The translations under genes were made by a program, and so were the position numbers. The notes beneath the pieces were generated by a model. That model made no database searches. It saw only the letters and a list, made by a program, of their open reading frames with translations, and was not told the DNA's origin. Shown here one piece after another: positions 42,096-50,021 of a DNA stretch of 64,000 bases. Within the stretch, counting starts at the first letter, position 1. Every line of letters begins with the position of its first letter. Source of the stretch: Arthrobacter sp. Leaf337 (GTDB taxonomy: Bacteria > Actinomycetota > Actinomycetes > Actinomycetales > Micrococcaceae); assembly GCF_001423745.1 (NCBI RefSeq), contig NZ_LMPC01000029.1:257212-321211 (forward strand), written 5' to 3'.

Positions 42096-42875
42096 TTAGT
42101 GCTCGGTCCCTGCCGCAGCAGCCTTCCTGGCGTTCTTCTCGGCGTCCTTCTCGGCGCGCAGAGCCTCCGCGTCGTGCTGTTCCGCGGCTTTTTCCTGGTG
42201 AATGACCTGAGCGAACAGCTTCTCCATCTCCTTGGCCACGCCGGCCGCTGAGGCCGGGTTCTGACCGGTCACCAGCCGGTCGTCAACCACGACCTTCTCC
42301 TCAAAGACATCAGCGGAAACATGGGTGGCGCCCTGTTCCACAAGTCGGTCTGCCAAAAAGAAGGGGATCACTTTGTCCTTCCCTACAGCCACTTCCTCGT
42401 CATTGGTGAAGGCGGCCACCTTCCTGCCCTCGACGAGGCGAAGCCCGTTCTCCAGTTCCACGTTCAGCAGGCCGGCCGGCCCGTGACAGACCGCGCCCAC
42501 CAAGCCGCCTGCGTTGTAGACGCTGGCTACGAGGTTCTGCAGGCCTTCGTTGTCCGGGAAGTCCCACATGGTGCCGTGGCCGCCCACAAGGTATACGGCG
42601 TCGTACTGGTCGGGATCAACGACGTCGACGCGGGCGGTGTTGTAGAGACCGGCCCGCGTGGCCTCGTCCTCCGTGAAGGCGACCTGGATGGGATCTTCTG
42701 AGTCCACCTCGTCGCGCGGAGGCTGGCCTCCCTGGATGGAAGCGAAGTCGACGAAATGCCCGGAATCCTTGAAGACCTTCCAGGGATGTGCAGCTTCGGC
42801 CACGTTGTAACCGGTCTTCTCTCCGGTATCGCCGATCTCGGAAACGCTGGTCAGAACCATGAGGATTTTTTTCAT
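42096..42875 (-). CDS. DJ-1/PfpI family protein (Hsp31-like class I glutamine amidotransferase fold)
   Basis: A 259-residue member. KILMVLTSVSEIGDTGEKTG opens the fold with the family Glu, VYLVGGHGTMWDF is the oxyanion region, and GAVCHGPAGLL carries the nucleophile Cys with adjacent His. The VVDDRLVTGQNPAS block ends the core. The last about 35 residues are a charged helical tail (EKAAEQHDAEALRAEKD). Relatives are glyoxalase III or chaperone-like deglycases. ATG 42875 with AAGGAGCAC upstream. Monocistronic. Confidence 0.92.
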   Translation of the reverse strand: MKKILMVLTSVSEIGDTGEKTGYNVAEAAHPWKVFKDSGHFVDFASIQGGQPPRDEVDSEDPIQVAFTEDEATRAGLYNTARVDVVDPDQYDAVYLVGGHGTMWDFPDNEGLQNLVASVYNAGGLVGAVCHGPAGLLNVELENGLRLVEGRKVAAFTNDEEVAVGKDKVIPFFLADRLVEQGATHVSADVFEEKVVVDDRLVTGQNPASAAGVAKEMEKLFAQVIHQEKAAEQHDAEALRAEKDAEKNARKAAAAGTEH

Positions 42876-42997
42876 GAAGTGCTCCTTTTGTCTCACTTCC
42901 ACCCTACGCCCAGACCAATTCAGGCAGGCACAGACGGCGGCCAGAGCCAGAGGACCCCTAAAGCCGGACGCCGGGTAATTCCCTGCGCACGCCCGAG

Positions 42998-43240
42998 TCA
43001 GCCAACCGCTTTCTCGACGAGCGCACGAATCCTGGCTTCCGTCGCAGCATCCAGCGAGGTGATGGTCCACGCGATTGGGTGCATATGGGCATCCTCCTCC
43101 CGTGCGGGGTTCACAACTTCGCCAAAGCCGAATGCGATGAAGTCCTTATCCGGCTTGATGTAGCAGATGTCCTTACCGTCCTTCACATAGAACGGCAGTC
43201 CCCAGCGCACGTACGCCCACCCAAATCGAAACAGACCCGG
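42998..43240 (-). pseudogene. DUF1801 family C-terminal fragment, N-terminus missing
   Basis: The frame reads WAYVRWGLPFYVKDGKDICYIKPDKDFIAFGFGE and on to the stop, which matches the C-terminal two thirds of DUF1801 proteins (W-G-xP-xY followed by an FGF strand). The expected N-terminal helix (E.a..vr.lv pattern) is replaced by out-of-family sequence, and no start or ribosome site occurs before the adjacent membrane-protein gene. Probably a truncated copy. A full-length DUF1801 gene exists at 44829. Confidence 0.55.
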
Positions 43241-43295
43241 CGCAACAGCCCGCGCCCGGGGTAGCGGCTTCTTTCCTGCCGGCAGCTGCCGGTCC

Positions 43296-44090
43296 TCAGG
43301 CAAGCAGGTTGAGCGTGAGTTCCACGGCGCCGAGGAAGAGTGCCAGAACCGACGTGCCAAGCCCGGCCACCAGGAGCAGGCCGGGGTGGGCGAGACCCAC
43401 CACAACGCGCCGGAGTTGGGGCGAATCCCGCAGGAATCTCTTGGGCAGCCGCGAATCTTCCGGGTTCTGGCGCCAGCCGCGTAGACGGCGCAGGAACCAC
43501 GCACAGCGCACAATAAGGGCCATCCACAACACCGAGACAACCAAGGGGACGGCAGCCAGGAGCAGGTTGAACCCCAACGACGTCACCTCACGCTCCGAGT
43601 TCCCGGCCAGTGCCTGCACCGTTGTGGAAATCGAGGCGCTGGCCACCACGGAGAGGCCCCAAACCATAAACGCTGCCGTCAGCGCGAGGAACCGGACAAA
43701 GAAGTGGGCAAGCACCGATTCTTTCTGCGGCTTGAGGTAGCGGCGGGGTGTCGCATGGAGCACGGCCACAGTGCAGGCCAGTGTGGGCAGCGCAGCCATC
43801 CCCACAAGCACGTACCAGGTCCAGCCGGCCAGGTCCACGAACTCGTCAACAATGATCAGCAACGCCCAGAATGCCGTCCACGTCCAGCCAGCATGCAACG
43901 GATTCCGGACTAGCCAGGCGGGCAGCCGCTGAGGCAGCGGGACAGTCGGCGCGATAGGAGGCCGGGAAACAGGATTCCGTACCCTCCTATTGACGGGCGC
44001 AACAGCAGCCGGACCGTCGCCGACCGGGCCGTCCGGCAGGGCCCCGGCATTGCCGTCCGGCGGGTTTTGTTCCCCTCCAGCCATGCTCAT
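43296..44090 (-). CDS. Hypothetical multi-pass membrane protein (264 aa)
   Basis: Starts with a Pro/Gly-rich, disordered 45-residue lead, then four to five hydrophobic segments: WTWTAFWALLIIVDEFVDLA, VLVGMAALPTLACTVAVL, FLALTAAFMVWGLSVVASAS, LLLAAVPLVVSVLWMALIV and LLLVAGLGTSVLALFLGAVEL. No catalytic motif or family recognised. It is monocistronic and divergent from the immunity-like gene. Confidence 0.7.
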   Translation of the reverse strand: MSMAGGEQNPPDGNAGALPDGPVGDGPAAVAPVNRRVRNPVSRPPIAPTVPLPQRLPAWLVRNPLHAGWTWTAFWALLIIVDEFVDLAGWTWYVLVGMAALPTLACTVAVLHATPRRYLKPQKESVLAHFFVRFLALTAAFMVWGLSVVASASISTTVQALAGNSEREVTSLGFNLLLAAVPLVVSVLWMALIVRCAWFLRRLRGWRQNPEDSRLPKRFLRDSPQLRRVVVGLAHPGLLLVAGLGTSVLALFLGAVELTLNLLA

Positions 44091-44240
44091 GGGCTCACTG
44101 TAGCGGGAGGCGGGCCCGCCGTCGTCCGTCGACGCTGTTAGGTACGGCGCAGGGGCAGCGGAGATTCGCTGGGTATCGCTAAACGGGACACCGGATGCCC
44201 GCGCCAGGATCTGTCTGCGAGCAATGTGTACTGTACTGAT

Positions 44241-44798
44241 ATGGCTTCTCCGCAGACGCTAAGCGAGGCCGAGCGCCGCGTTGTCGCGACTTGGGCCGCC
44301 GACTGCGCTGAGCGGGTCGTCGCCCTATTTGAGGCAGAGGCACCGGCGGATGGTCGCCCCCGCGACGCCATCGCCCGAGCCCGGGCCTTCGCTCGCGGTG
44401 AGCTCAGTGCCGCCGAAGAGATCCGCCGGCGGTTTGTTGCTGGCCGTGCCGCACGAGAGGTGACGAGCCCTGCTGCGGTGGCTGCCGCCCGGTCTGCAAC
44501 GCAAGCCGCAGCCGTCGCCCACATGGGCGCGCACGCCTTGGGGGCAGCCGCGTATGCCGCTAAAGCGGCGGGACTGGCAGCGCCCGACCGGTCCCTGACG
44601 GTCGACGACGAGGTCCGCTGGCAACTCGAGCACATGACTGCCGAAGTCCGGTCCGCGCTTCGGCAGTTGCCACCGCTGGGTGCGAATTCCGCCGGTCCGC
44701 TGGGGTCGGGACTTCTCGCGTCTGGAATCCTTGCCGCGATCATCCGAGCGATCCAGTCCGATCTGGCTCGCCCTGACCACTCTGGCTCCTCCAGCTGA
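44241..44798 (+). CDS. Putative immunity protein (Imm-5-like family)
   Basis: A protein of about 185 residues, rich in Ala helices. ERRVVATWAADCAERVVALFE opens it, and ARAFARGELSAAEEIRRRF and AHMGAHALGAAAYAAKAAG follow. This matches the family annotated as putative immunity protein in actinobacteria and proteobacteria. No polymorphic toxin gene is next to it, so the immunity role is a family-level suggestion. ATG 44241 chosen; ATG 44226 is an alternative. Confidence 0.65.
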   Translation: MASPQTLSEAERRVVATWAADCAERVVALFEAEAPADGRPRDAIARARAFARGELSAAEEIRRRFVAGRAAREVTSPAAVAAARSATQAAAVAHMGAHALGAAAYAAKAAGLAAPDRSLTVDDEVRWQLEHMTAEVRSALRQLPPLGANSAGPLGSGLLASGILAAIIRAIQSDLARPDHSGSSS

Positions 44799-44828
44799 AT
44801 CTGCTGCCAACAAACCGTCCCGCAGGGT

Positions 44829-45323
44829 TCAGCGCTTCCCGCCCCCGACACCCGGCACGGACGCGACCTGCTTCATCCACGCCGCGATCTGGCGTTCGTC
44901 GATGTCGTCCAAGGATTCGATCTCCACACCCCGCGTCGACTTGCCCATTCCCACCGGTGTTACCGGCGGTACGGGCTCGAGCGCCGCGCCATTGACAAAC
45001 ATGAGTTTTACATGGCCCGCAAAACCGCCGCAGCTGAAGCACCACCCGTCGCCAACCCCGTAGTACGACATACCCCACTTCACTGAGCGCCGGAGGCCGG
45101 GCAGCGTCTTTGCCGCCAAGGCATCCACCGTTTCGGCAATGCCGCGCTGCGGCTGGGGCAGGCTGGCGATATACGCGAAGACCGGCTTGTCCCCGACGGC
45201 CGCTTTCGCGGGGCTGGCCCTGCCGGTCATGGCTTCCGGCAGCGTGATGGCTGCATCGCCATCTGCCGCTGCGCGCGCGGCCGGCTTTCGGGCTTCGCTC
45301 TCGCTGATCTCCCCGCTCGTCAT
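44829..45323 (-). CDS. DUF1801 domain-containing protein
   Basis: A 164-residue protein. An Ala-rich 45-residue lead is followed by FAYIASLPQPQRGIAETVDALAAK, SVKWGMSYYGVGDGWCFSCGGFAGHVKLMFVNG and a C-terminal helix. This is a full-length DUF1801 protein of the YdhG/YjbR-like fold. Function unknown. ATG 45323 is preferred; ATG 45332 is also possible. Convergent with the immunity-like gene. Confidence 0.8.
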   Translation of the reverse strand: MTSGEISESEARKPAARAAADGDAAITLPEAMTGRASPAKAAVGDKPVFAYIASLPQPQRGIAETVDALAAKTLPGLRRSVKWGMSYYGVGDGWCFSCGGFAGHVKLMFVNGAALEPVPPVTPVGMGKSTRGVEIESLDDIDERQIAAWMKQVASVPGVGGGKR

Positions 45324-45602
45324 GGAGAGCATTATTCCGCACCAGCGCGAGAAGGCGAAGCGACTATCTCCAGGGTGGCGAGGGCTCCGCCTCCCCCGAG
45401 GACCGATCAATGTGGCACGTGCTTCCTGAGCGTTCTCCTTTGGTTCCCAATGACCTCCACTGAGCCCCAGTAATTCTGAGCAGAGCGCTGGGCTAGGCTG
45501 AATGGGAAGATTCCCCTGTTGCCGCACTCGGGGGAAATGCCGCTTCGTCAACGGGGGGATTGGGGCAATGATCTGTGTGCCAACAGCGGCGGTGCCGGGG
45601 CT

Positions 45603-46109
45603 GTGAGCTGTTCCGACGTACCGGGGCGTTCAAGAATCAGACGGTCCTGGCTGTGCATCGCCGGGGTGATGAGCGTTGTGCTTGGGTTGAGCATTCGGAC
45701 GCTCCGTGATGCGGCGTGGACCGGTCCTGCAGGTGATGGCCTGTACGCAGTTCTGGTCTATGTTCTCGTGGCCATCCTGATTCCGTCGAGGTCCAAGGCA
45801 CTGATTGCCGCCGCAGCCGTCACGGCCTGCCTGATGATCGAGTTGTTCCAACTCACCGGCCTTCCTGCCAGTCTCGGAGAATCCTGGCCACCCCTTCGTC
45901 TGATCCTCGGAACCACGTTCGGCGCCGCGGATGTGTTGGCCTATGCCTGTGGCGCTGCCGTGGCGTACGCGGTGGATCGAACGACGGGCACGGTGGTGGA
46001 CTGCAGCCGCTATCACGGGCCGCTCACGATCCAAAGTTTGGTTCGGCGCTCCGACCCAGCGGTGAGTCCCGTATCAGATCGACGCACAAATCTGACGGAC
46101 AGGCGATGA
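45603..46109 (+). CDS. DUF2809 family membrane protein
   Basis: A small membrane protein with four helices and the DUF2809 pattern: GLYAVLVYVLVAILIPSRS, ACLMIELFQLTG and LRLILGTTFGAADVLAYACG. The family is of unknown function. The start is uncertain. GTG 45603 lies shortly before the first helix; longer frames begin at 45519 and 45537. The C-terminal 30 residues are unrelated to the family and polar. Confidence 0.7.
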   Translation: MSCSDVPGRSRIRRSWLCIAGVMSVVLGLSIRTLRDAAWTGPAGDGLYAVLVYVLVAILIPSRSKALIAAAAVTACLMIELFQLTGLPASLGESWPPLRLILGTTFGAADVLAYACGAAVAYAVDRTTGTVVDCSRYHGPLTIQSLVRRSDPAVSPVSDRRTNLTDRR

Positions 46110-46155
46110 TTGGAGTGCCGACGTCGGTCGATCACTCGTCAGATCGGAGAAGCCC

Positions 46156-46326
46156 ATGCTCAAGGCCCTGCTATGCAAGCTGAACATTCAGCACGACTGG
46201 CACCTCGAACACGCCGAAGACGGCTCCCTGTATAAACGTTGTCAACGTTGCGGCAAAGACGACGACCGTGGAGGCGGCGGAACCGGTGCCGGCGGCGCCT
46301 GGGCGGGTCCGGCCGGCATGGGTTAG
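46156..46326 (+). CDS. Small CxxC protein (56 aa)
   Basis: ATG 46156 preceded by CGGAGAAGCCC. The product begins MLKALLCKLNIQHDWHLEH, has a YKRCQRCGKDDD zinc-knuckle pattern and ends with a Gly/Ala-rich tail. A single CxxC with an upstream Cys and His could bind zinc. It resembles small actinobacterial proteins of unknown function; I do not recognise a named family. Confidence 0.6.
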   Translation: MLKALLCKLNIQHDWHLEHAEDGSLYKRCQRCGKDDDRGGGGTGAGGAWAGPAGMG

Positions 46327-46531
46327 CGCCGGCTCGAATAAGCCGCACCGAAGGCGTCTACATCCGCAGAGCGGGCGACACCCGCTTCATGCTGGCCACC
46401 CCCGAAGCTTTCGTTCTTGCCCTGGGCGGAATCGCTAAGCTGCGTGCCCTCCAACAGGCCTTCGTTACGGCGTTCGCCACGAACTTCACCTTGGGAGCCC
46501 TGGTGACTTTCATGGTCACGATCTCCAGTCT
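46327..46531. other. Region of unclear coding content
   Basis: No gene is recognised. A plus-strand open stretch (FVLALGGIAKLRALQQAF, FTLGALVTFMVTISS) is hydrophobic but has no start or homology that I can see, and it runs out of frame into the aldo/keto reductase tail. Possibly degraded material from several genes. Confidence 0.35.
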
Positions 46532-46663
46532 GGACCGATCATCGGGGCAACGAAGGAGAAGCACCTCGCAGATGCGGCAGCAGCCCTCGAGCTGACGCTC
46601 GGCGACGAAGAAGTGGCCACACTAGAGGCCGCTTACACCCCACGCCAGCCCACGTTCTTCTAA
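46532..46663 (+). pseudogene. Aldo/keto reductase C-terminal remnant
   Basis: The frame reads GPIIGATKEKHLADAAAALE then LTLGDEEVATLEAAYTP before TAA. This is the standard AKR C-terminus (S/A-P-I-I-G-A-x, coenzyme-phosphate loop, then helix with L-T-x-x-E). Nothing of the barrel precedes it. A stub of 44 residues against about 320 for the family. Confidence 0.75.
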
Positions 46664-46853
46664 TCAGACGATCAGCACCACGTCCCGCCGCCGAACCAAA
46701 CAAGTCCGGCGACGGGTCGGCCGCAAGGCGATCCGAGGCAATCCAGCCGCACTACGACCCCTATCCGACACCTGAAGGGTGCAGGTTGTGCACACCGGGC
46801 TGGTGGGACAAAGGCTTTCCTTGCGGTTCCAGGGAAGCCTCCGTCCAGCAGGA
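46664..46853. other. Intergenic region, nothing recognised
   Basis: No gene, strong terminator or repeat is seen between the AKR stub and the end of the dehydrogenase gene. Confidence 0.4.
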
Positions 46854-47867
46854 CTAGAATTCGACGACGCTCACGGACTTTCCGGTGGCGGCAGACTCGG
46901 CCGCTGCGTTCGCCAGGACCAGGGCGGACACTCCGTCCGCGAAGCTGGGCGAGCATGGCGATCCCGTTCGGATCGAGTGGGCGAAGGCCTCCAGTTCCGC
47001 GTAGTAGGCCTGGGGGTAGCGCTGGAGGAAGAACGGAAGGTAGGGGTCTGACTCTTCCGTCCCGGAGGCACCGGACTTCCGCACGGTTGTCGGTGCTACG
47101 TTGCCGGCGGAAAGCATGCCCTTGGCGCCGAAGGCTTCCAATCGCTGGTCGTAACCGAAGGCGCAGTGACGGGAGTTTGTGATGGTGATCAGCTCCCCGC
47201 CGCTGCCGCGTAGTGTCACCACGGCGGAATCGAAGTCGTTCAGCTCAGCGATGTCTTCGCTGAAGACGTTCGATGCGACGGCCGTGACCTCGACGATGTT
47301 CGGGACGAAGGAACGTGCCATGTCCAAATCGTGGATTGTCATGTCCCTGAAGATGCCGCCTGAGCCGGCGATGTAGTCGCGTGGGGCGGGTTCCGGGTCG
47401 CGGCTTGTGATGGTGAGCTGCTCGAGCTTGCCGATTTCGCCTGCCTCGACCCGGTTCCGTACGGCGGCAAAAGAAGGATCGAAGCGTCGGTTGAATCCAA
47501 GCATGATTGGAACGTTGGAGTCTTTGATCTGTTCGCGGCAAGCCAGGACGGTGTCGATGTCCAGATCAATGGGCTTTTCGCAGAGGACGGCGAGGCCCTT
47601 GGCGACCGAGCGTGAAATAAGGTCGACGTGGGTGCTTGTGGGTGAGCCGATGATGACACCGTCGAGTCCGGTTTCGGCGAAAACTTCCTCGGGGTCCTGC
47701 ACCGCCCGCGCGCCGGTCTCCACTGCCAGCCGGCGGGCCCCGTCGATGAAGGGATCGGCGATGAGGACGAGGTCGATGTCCGGGTGGGCTGCGATGTTGC
47801 GGGCGTGTACCTGCCCGATGCGGCCGGAGCCGAACAGGGCCAGGCGCAAGCGTCGGTCTTTAGACAT
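46854..47867 (-). CDS. iolG: Gfo/Idh/MocA oxidoreductase, inositol 2-dehydrogenase-like
   Basis: A 337-residue NAD-dependent dehydrogenase. RLALFGSGRIGQVHARNIAA is the Rossmann loop, VLCEKPIDLD carries the catalytic Lys of the EKP motif, and GGIFRDMTIHDLDMARSF holds the Asp-x-x-x-His catalytic pair that is very typical of inositol 2-dehydrogenases. It probably oxidises a ring hydroxyl of a cyclitol or pyranoside to a ketone. It is last in the minus-strand operon after a second Gfo/Idh gene and an isomerase. The rest of the myo-inositol pathway is absent, so the substrate need not be inositol. Confidence 0.85.
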   Translation of the reverse strand: MSKDRRLRLALFGSGRIGQVHARNIAAHPDIDLVLIADPFIDGARRLAVETGARAVQDPEEVFAETGLDGVIIGSPTSTHVDLISRSVAKGLAVLCEKPIDLDIDTVLACREQIKDSNVPIMLGFNRRFDPSFAAVRNRVEAGEIGKLEQLTITSRDPEPAPRDYIAGSGGIFRDMTIHDLDMARSFVPNIVEVTAVASNVFSEDIAELNDFDSAVVTLRGSGGELITITNSRHCAFGYDQRLEAFGAKGMLSAGNVAPTTVRKSGASGTEESDPYLPFFLQRYPQAYYAELEAFAHSIRTGSPCSPSFADGVSALVLANAAAESAATGKSVSVVEF

Positions 47868-47911
47868 GGTGTGTGAACCTTTCAAGTTGTTTGGCGAGGC
47901 GTACAGGGGTG

Positions 47912-48796
47912 TCAGCGCTGGTGATGCGCGCCAGGAAAGCAGCCGATCGCGGTTTCGTACGCCCGCTTGAGGCCTTCAGTGAGGGGGAGGCTGCGGTGTT
48001 CGGCGGAGATGATCTCAACGCCCCACGGACCTTCGTACCCGGCGTCGAGGGTCCGTTGAATGAACGTGCGGGTGTCGAAGTCACCCTCGCCGCAGTAGGC
48101 GCGGTTGTTGATGGTGTCTTCGAATAGTGTGCCGACGACGTCTTTGTAGCCGTCGTCGATTTCCACAGCGGCAACCCTTTCCATGGGCACGACGTCCCAC
48201 AGGTCGTTGTGCGACAGGCCGCCCCTGTAGGTGTGCCAGATGTCAACCATGAGTCCAGCAGCTGGGCTGTCGGACTGGGTGACTACTTTGACCGCTTCCT
48301 GAGTGGTGCGCAGATGGGAGAAGGGCGTCGCCTCCAGTGCCAGGCGGATGCCGGATTCGTCGGCTTCATCTGCGAGGTCGGAGAAGGCGCTGGCAATGGT
48401 CGCGAGGGGAAGCGGGTCATCCGACATGCCGGCGCCGACCTTGATGTGGCGGGCGCCCAGGGCGTTGGCGGCCTCGAAAAGCTCTGCACGGTGGATGTCG
48501 GATTCGGCGCGTTCAGCTCCGGTGGCCCACCAACCGTTGAGGAACTCGACCTCCACGATGTCGATGCCAGCCTCCCGGATCAAGCGCGAGAGTTCGGCAT
48601 ATCCGATAGTGTCGCGTACTTGGACCAGGTCCGCATGAACGAGCCCGATGCCGGACCACCCTGTCTGCGCGATCGAAGCGATGCGCTCGGCGATCGGTAA
48701 GGGGCTGCGTTCGTCGGTGCGCCCCGGCGCGGCGTCGCCGGCACTGATCCAGCAGGAGGCAATCAGCTGCGGTGTCATCGTGTTCTCCTTGGTCAT
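47912..48796 (-). CDS. Sugar phosphate isomerase/epimerase-like TIM barrel protein
   Basis: A 294-residue xylose-isomerase-like TIM barrel (AP-endonuclease-2 fold). Motifs seen are IVEVEFLNGWW, RHIKVGAGMSD, IRLALEATPFSHLRT (Glu ligand), LMVDIWHTYRGG (Asp and His) and WGVEIISAEHR (Glu). Members include IolE/IolH/IolI and enzymes that isomerise, epimerise, dehydrate or eliminate 3-keto sugars. It lies between two Gfo/Idh genes. The ATG at 48796 overlaps the upstream stop as ATGA, which fixes the start. A role in processing the keto-sugar from the dehydrogenases is inferred. Confidence 0.85.
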   Translation of the reverse strand: MTKENTMTPQLIASCWISAGDAAPGRTDERSPLPIAERIASIAQTGWSGIGLVHADLVQVRDTIGYAELSRLIREAGIDIVEVEFLNGWWATGAERAESDIHRAELFEAANALGARHIKVGAGMSDDPLPLATIASAFSDLADEADESGIRLALEATPFSHLRTTQEAVKVVTQSDSPAAGLMVDIWHTYRGGLSHNDLWDVVPMERVAAVEIDDGYKDVVGTLFEDTINNRAYCGEGDFDTRTFIQRTLDAGYEGPWGVEIISAEHRSLPLTEGLKRAYETAIGCFPGAHHQR

Positions 48797-49875
48797 GCTG
48801 ATTCCACCTCGATGGAGGCTCCCAGCTCTTTTTCCGAGCGGTAGCAGGCGTCGACAATCCGGGCGACGGCCAGTGCATCCACGACGGGTGCCACAACAGG
48901 AGAACCGGTGCGGATACTGTCGACCCACCCGCGCATTTCGGGGTGGAAGTTGCTGATGTTCTCCAGCTCGGGCAGCTCGGAGAACTTATTCGATTCGGTG
49001 CGGGCAAACGGGGGCGTGAAGTAGCTTTCGGTCCATTCAGTCCAGCCGGCCTTCCATCCTGCCCGGTCCTGGTCGACATAGACCCGAAGTTTCTGGGGAA
49101 GAACGCCAATTTCGACCATCCCGGCGGTGCCGTACACGGAAATGCGTGAGCTCTCGAACCACTCAAGACGATCGTGGCTGTCGAAACTGAACGTCACGGA
49201 CATGTCCGGGTAATTCAGCAGGACAGCTGCGGAGTCCTCGCGGCTGGTGTCGTCGGAGAGGCGGGCTGACTTGTGCACGCGGGCGTTGACGGAGTCCGGG
49301 GCGCCGAACACGTGCACGAGGGAGTCGAGCATATGGCATCCGATGATCCAGAGCGCCCCGCCCATGTCTGCCGGCTGGTTGAGGTGTGCGGTGAGATGCT
49401 CACCCACGAAAGCGGCGCCTCGGGCCGAAACACTGACCACATCCCCGATCACGCCGGCCTCGATCAGCTCCTTCGCCTGGCCGATGGACCCGGCCAGGCG
49501 CACGTTGTAGCCCACCTGTACGACCAGACCGGGCACGGCCTGCGCTTCGGCCTGGGCCAGCTGCAGAAGGTCCTCGACGGTACCGCCGCCGGGCTTTTCC
49601 ACGACGACTGATTTCCCGGCCGCCAGTGCCCGCAGTGCATGCGGGACCATGTCCTTGCTTTTGGAGTGAACCATGACCGCATCGATGCGGTCGTCCTGGA
49701 GGACCTCGTCGACGGTCCTGGCCTCCACGCCGTACTTCTCGGTGAAGTATGTCAGGCGCGGGTCGTCGTCGGCAGCGGCGACTACTTCGACTCCTTCAAT
49801 CTCCCTCAGGGCACGAACCCTCGCGGAGGCGTGCGGGTGAGTTATTCCCAGAAGTCCTACGACAATCGGTTTCAA
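48793..49875 (-). CDS. Gfo/Idh/MocA family oxidoreductase
   Basis: A 360-residue dehydrogenase. VGLLGITHPHASARVRALRE replaces the usual GxGxxG by GITHPHA, an unusual loop. VVVEKPGGGT gives the EKP catalytic Lys, and GGALWIIGCHMLDSLVHVFG supplies the His of the active site. Substrate may be a pyranoside or cyclitol ring hydroxyl. First gene of the leftward operon, 125 bases downstream of the palindrome at 50000-50014. The altered dinucleotide loop may signal a different cofactor posture. Confidence 0.88.
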   Translation of the reverse strand: MKPIVVGLLGITHPHASARVRALREIEGVEVVAAADDDPRLTYFTEKYGVEARTVDEVLQDDRIDAVMVHSKSKDMVPHALRALAAGKSVVVEKPGGGTVEDLLQLAQAEAQAVPGLVVQVGYNVRLAGSIGQAKELIEAGVIGDVVSVSARGAAFVGEHLTAHLNQPADMGGALWIIGCHMLDSLVHVFGAPDSVNARVHKSARLSDDTSREDSAAVLLNYPDMSVTFSFDSHDRLEWFESSRISVYGTAGMVEIGVLPQKLRVYVDQDRAGWKAGWTEWTESYFTPPFARTESNKFSELPELENISNFHPEMRGWVDSIRTGSPVVAPVVDALAVARIVDACYRSEKELGASIEVESA

Positions 49876-49999
49876 GACATTGTCTCCTGTCGGTTGAGCC
49901 CTGAGGCTCGATCGGGATTTTTGTGTGGTTGTGCTTGTTGGCCAGCACTGTCCCTGCTCCGGTGCAGTGATTTACAGGGGCCAACTTGGTGTCATCTAA

Positions 50000-50014
50000 T
50001 GGACAGGCTGTCCA
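50000..50014. promoter_or_regulatory. Shared 6-3-6 operator TGGACA-GGC-TGTCCA (site 1)
   Basis: A perfect 6-3-6 inverted repeat in the region between the IclR gene end and the start of the Gfo/Idh operon. The same layout recurs at 51761, 55937 and 60039. It is a candidate binding site for one or both double-IclR regulators controlling the leftward operon. Confidence 0.65.
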
Positions 50015-50021
50015 GATCATG

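Noticed and set aside
46854..47867. myo-Inositol catabolic (iol) locus
   Set aside because: Only an IolG-like dehydrogenase is present; IolB, IolC and IolD are not seen, and the isomerase is not clearly IolE.
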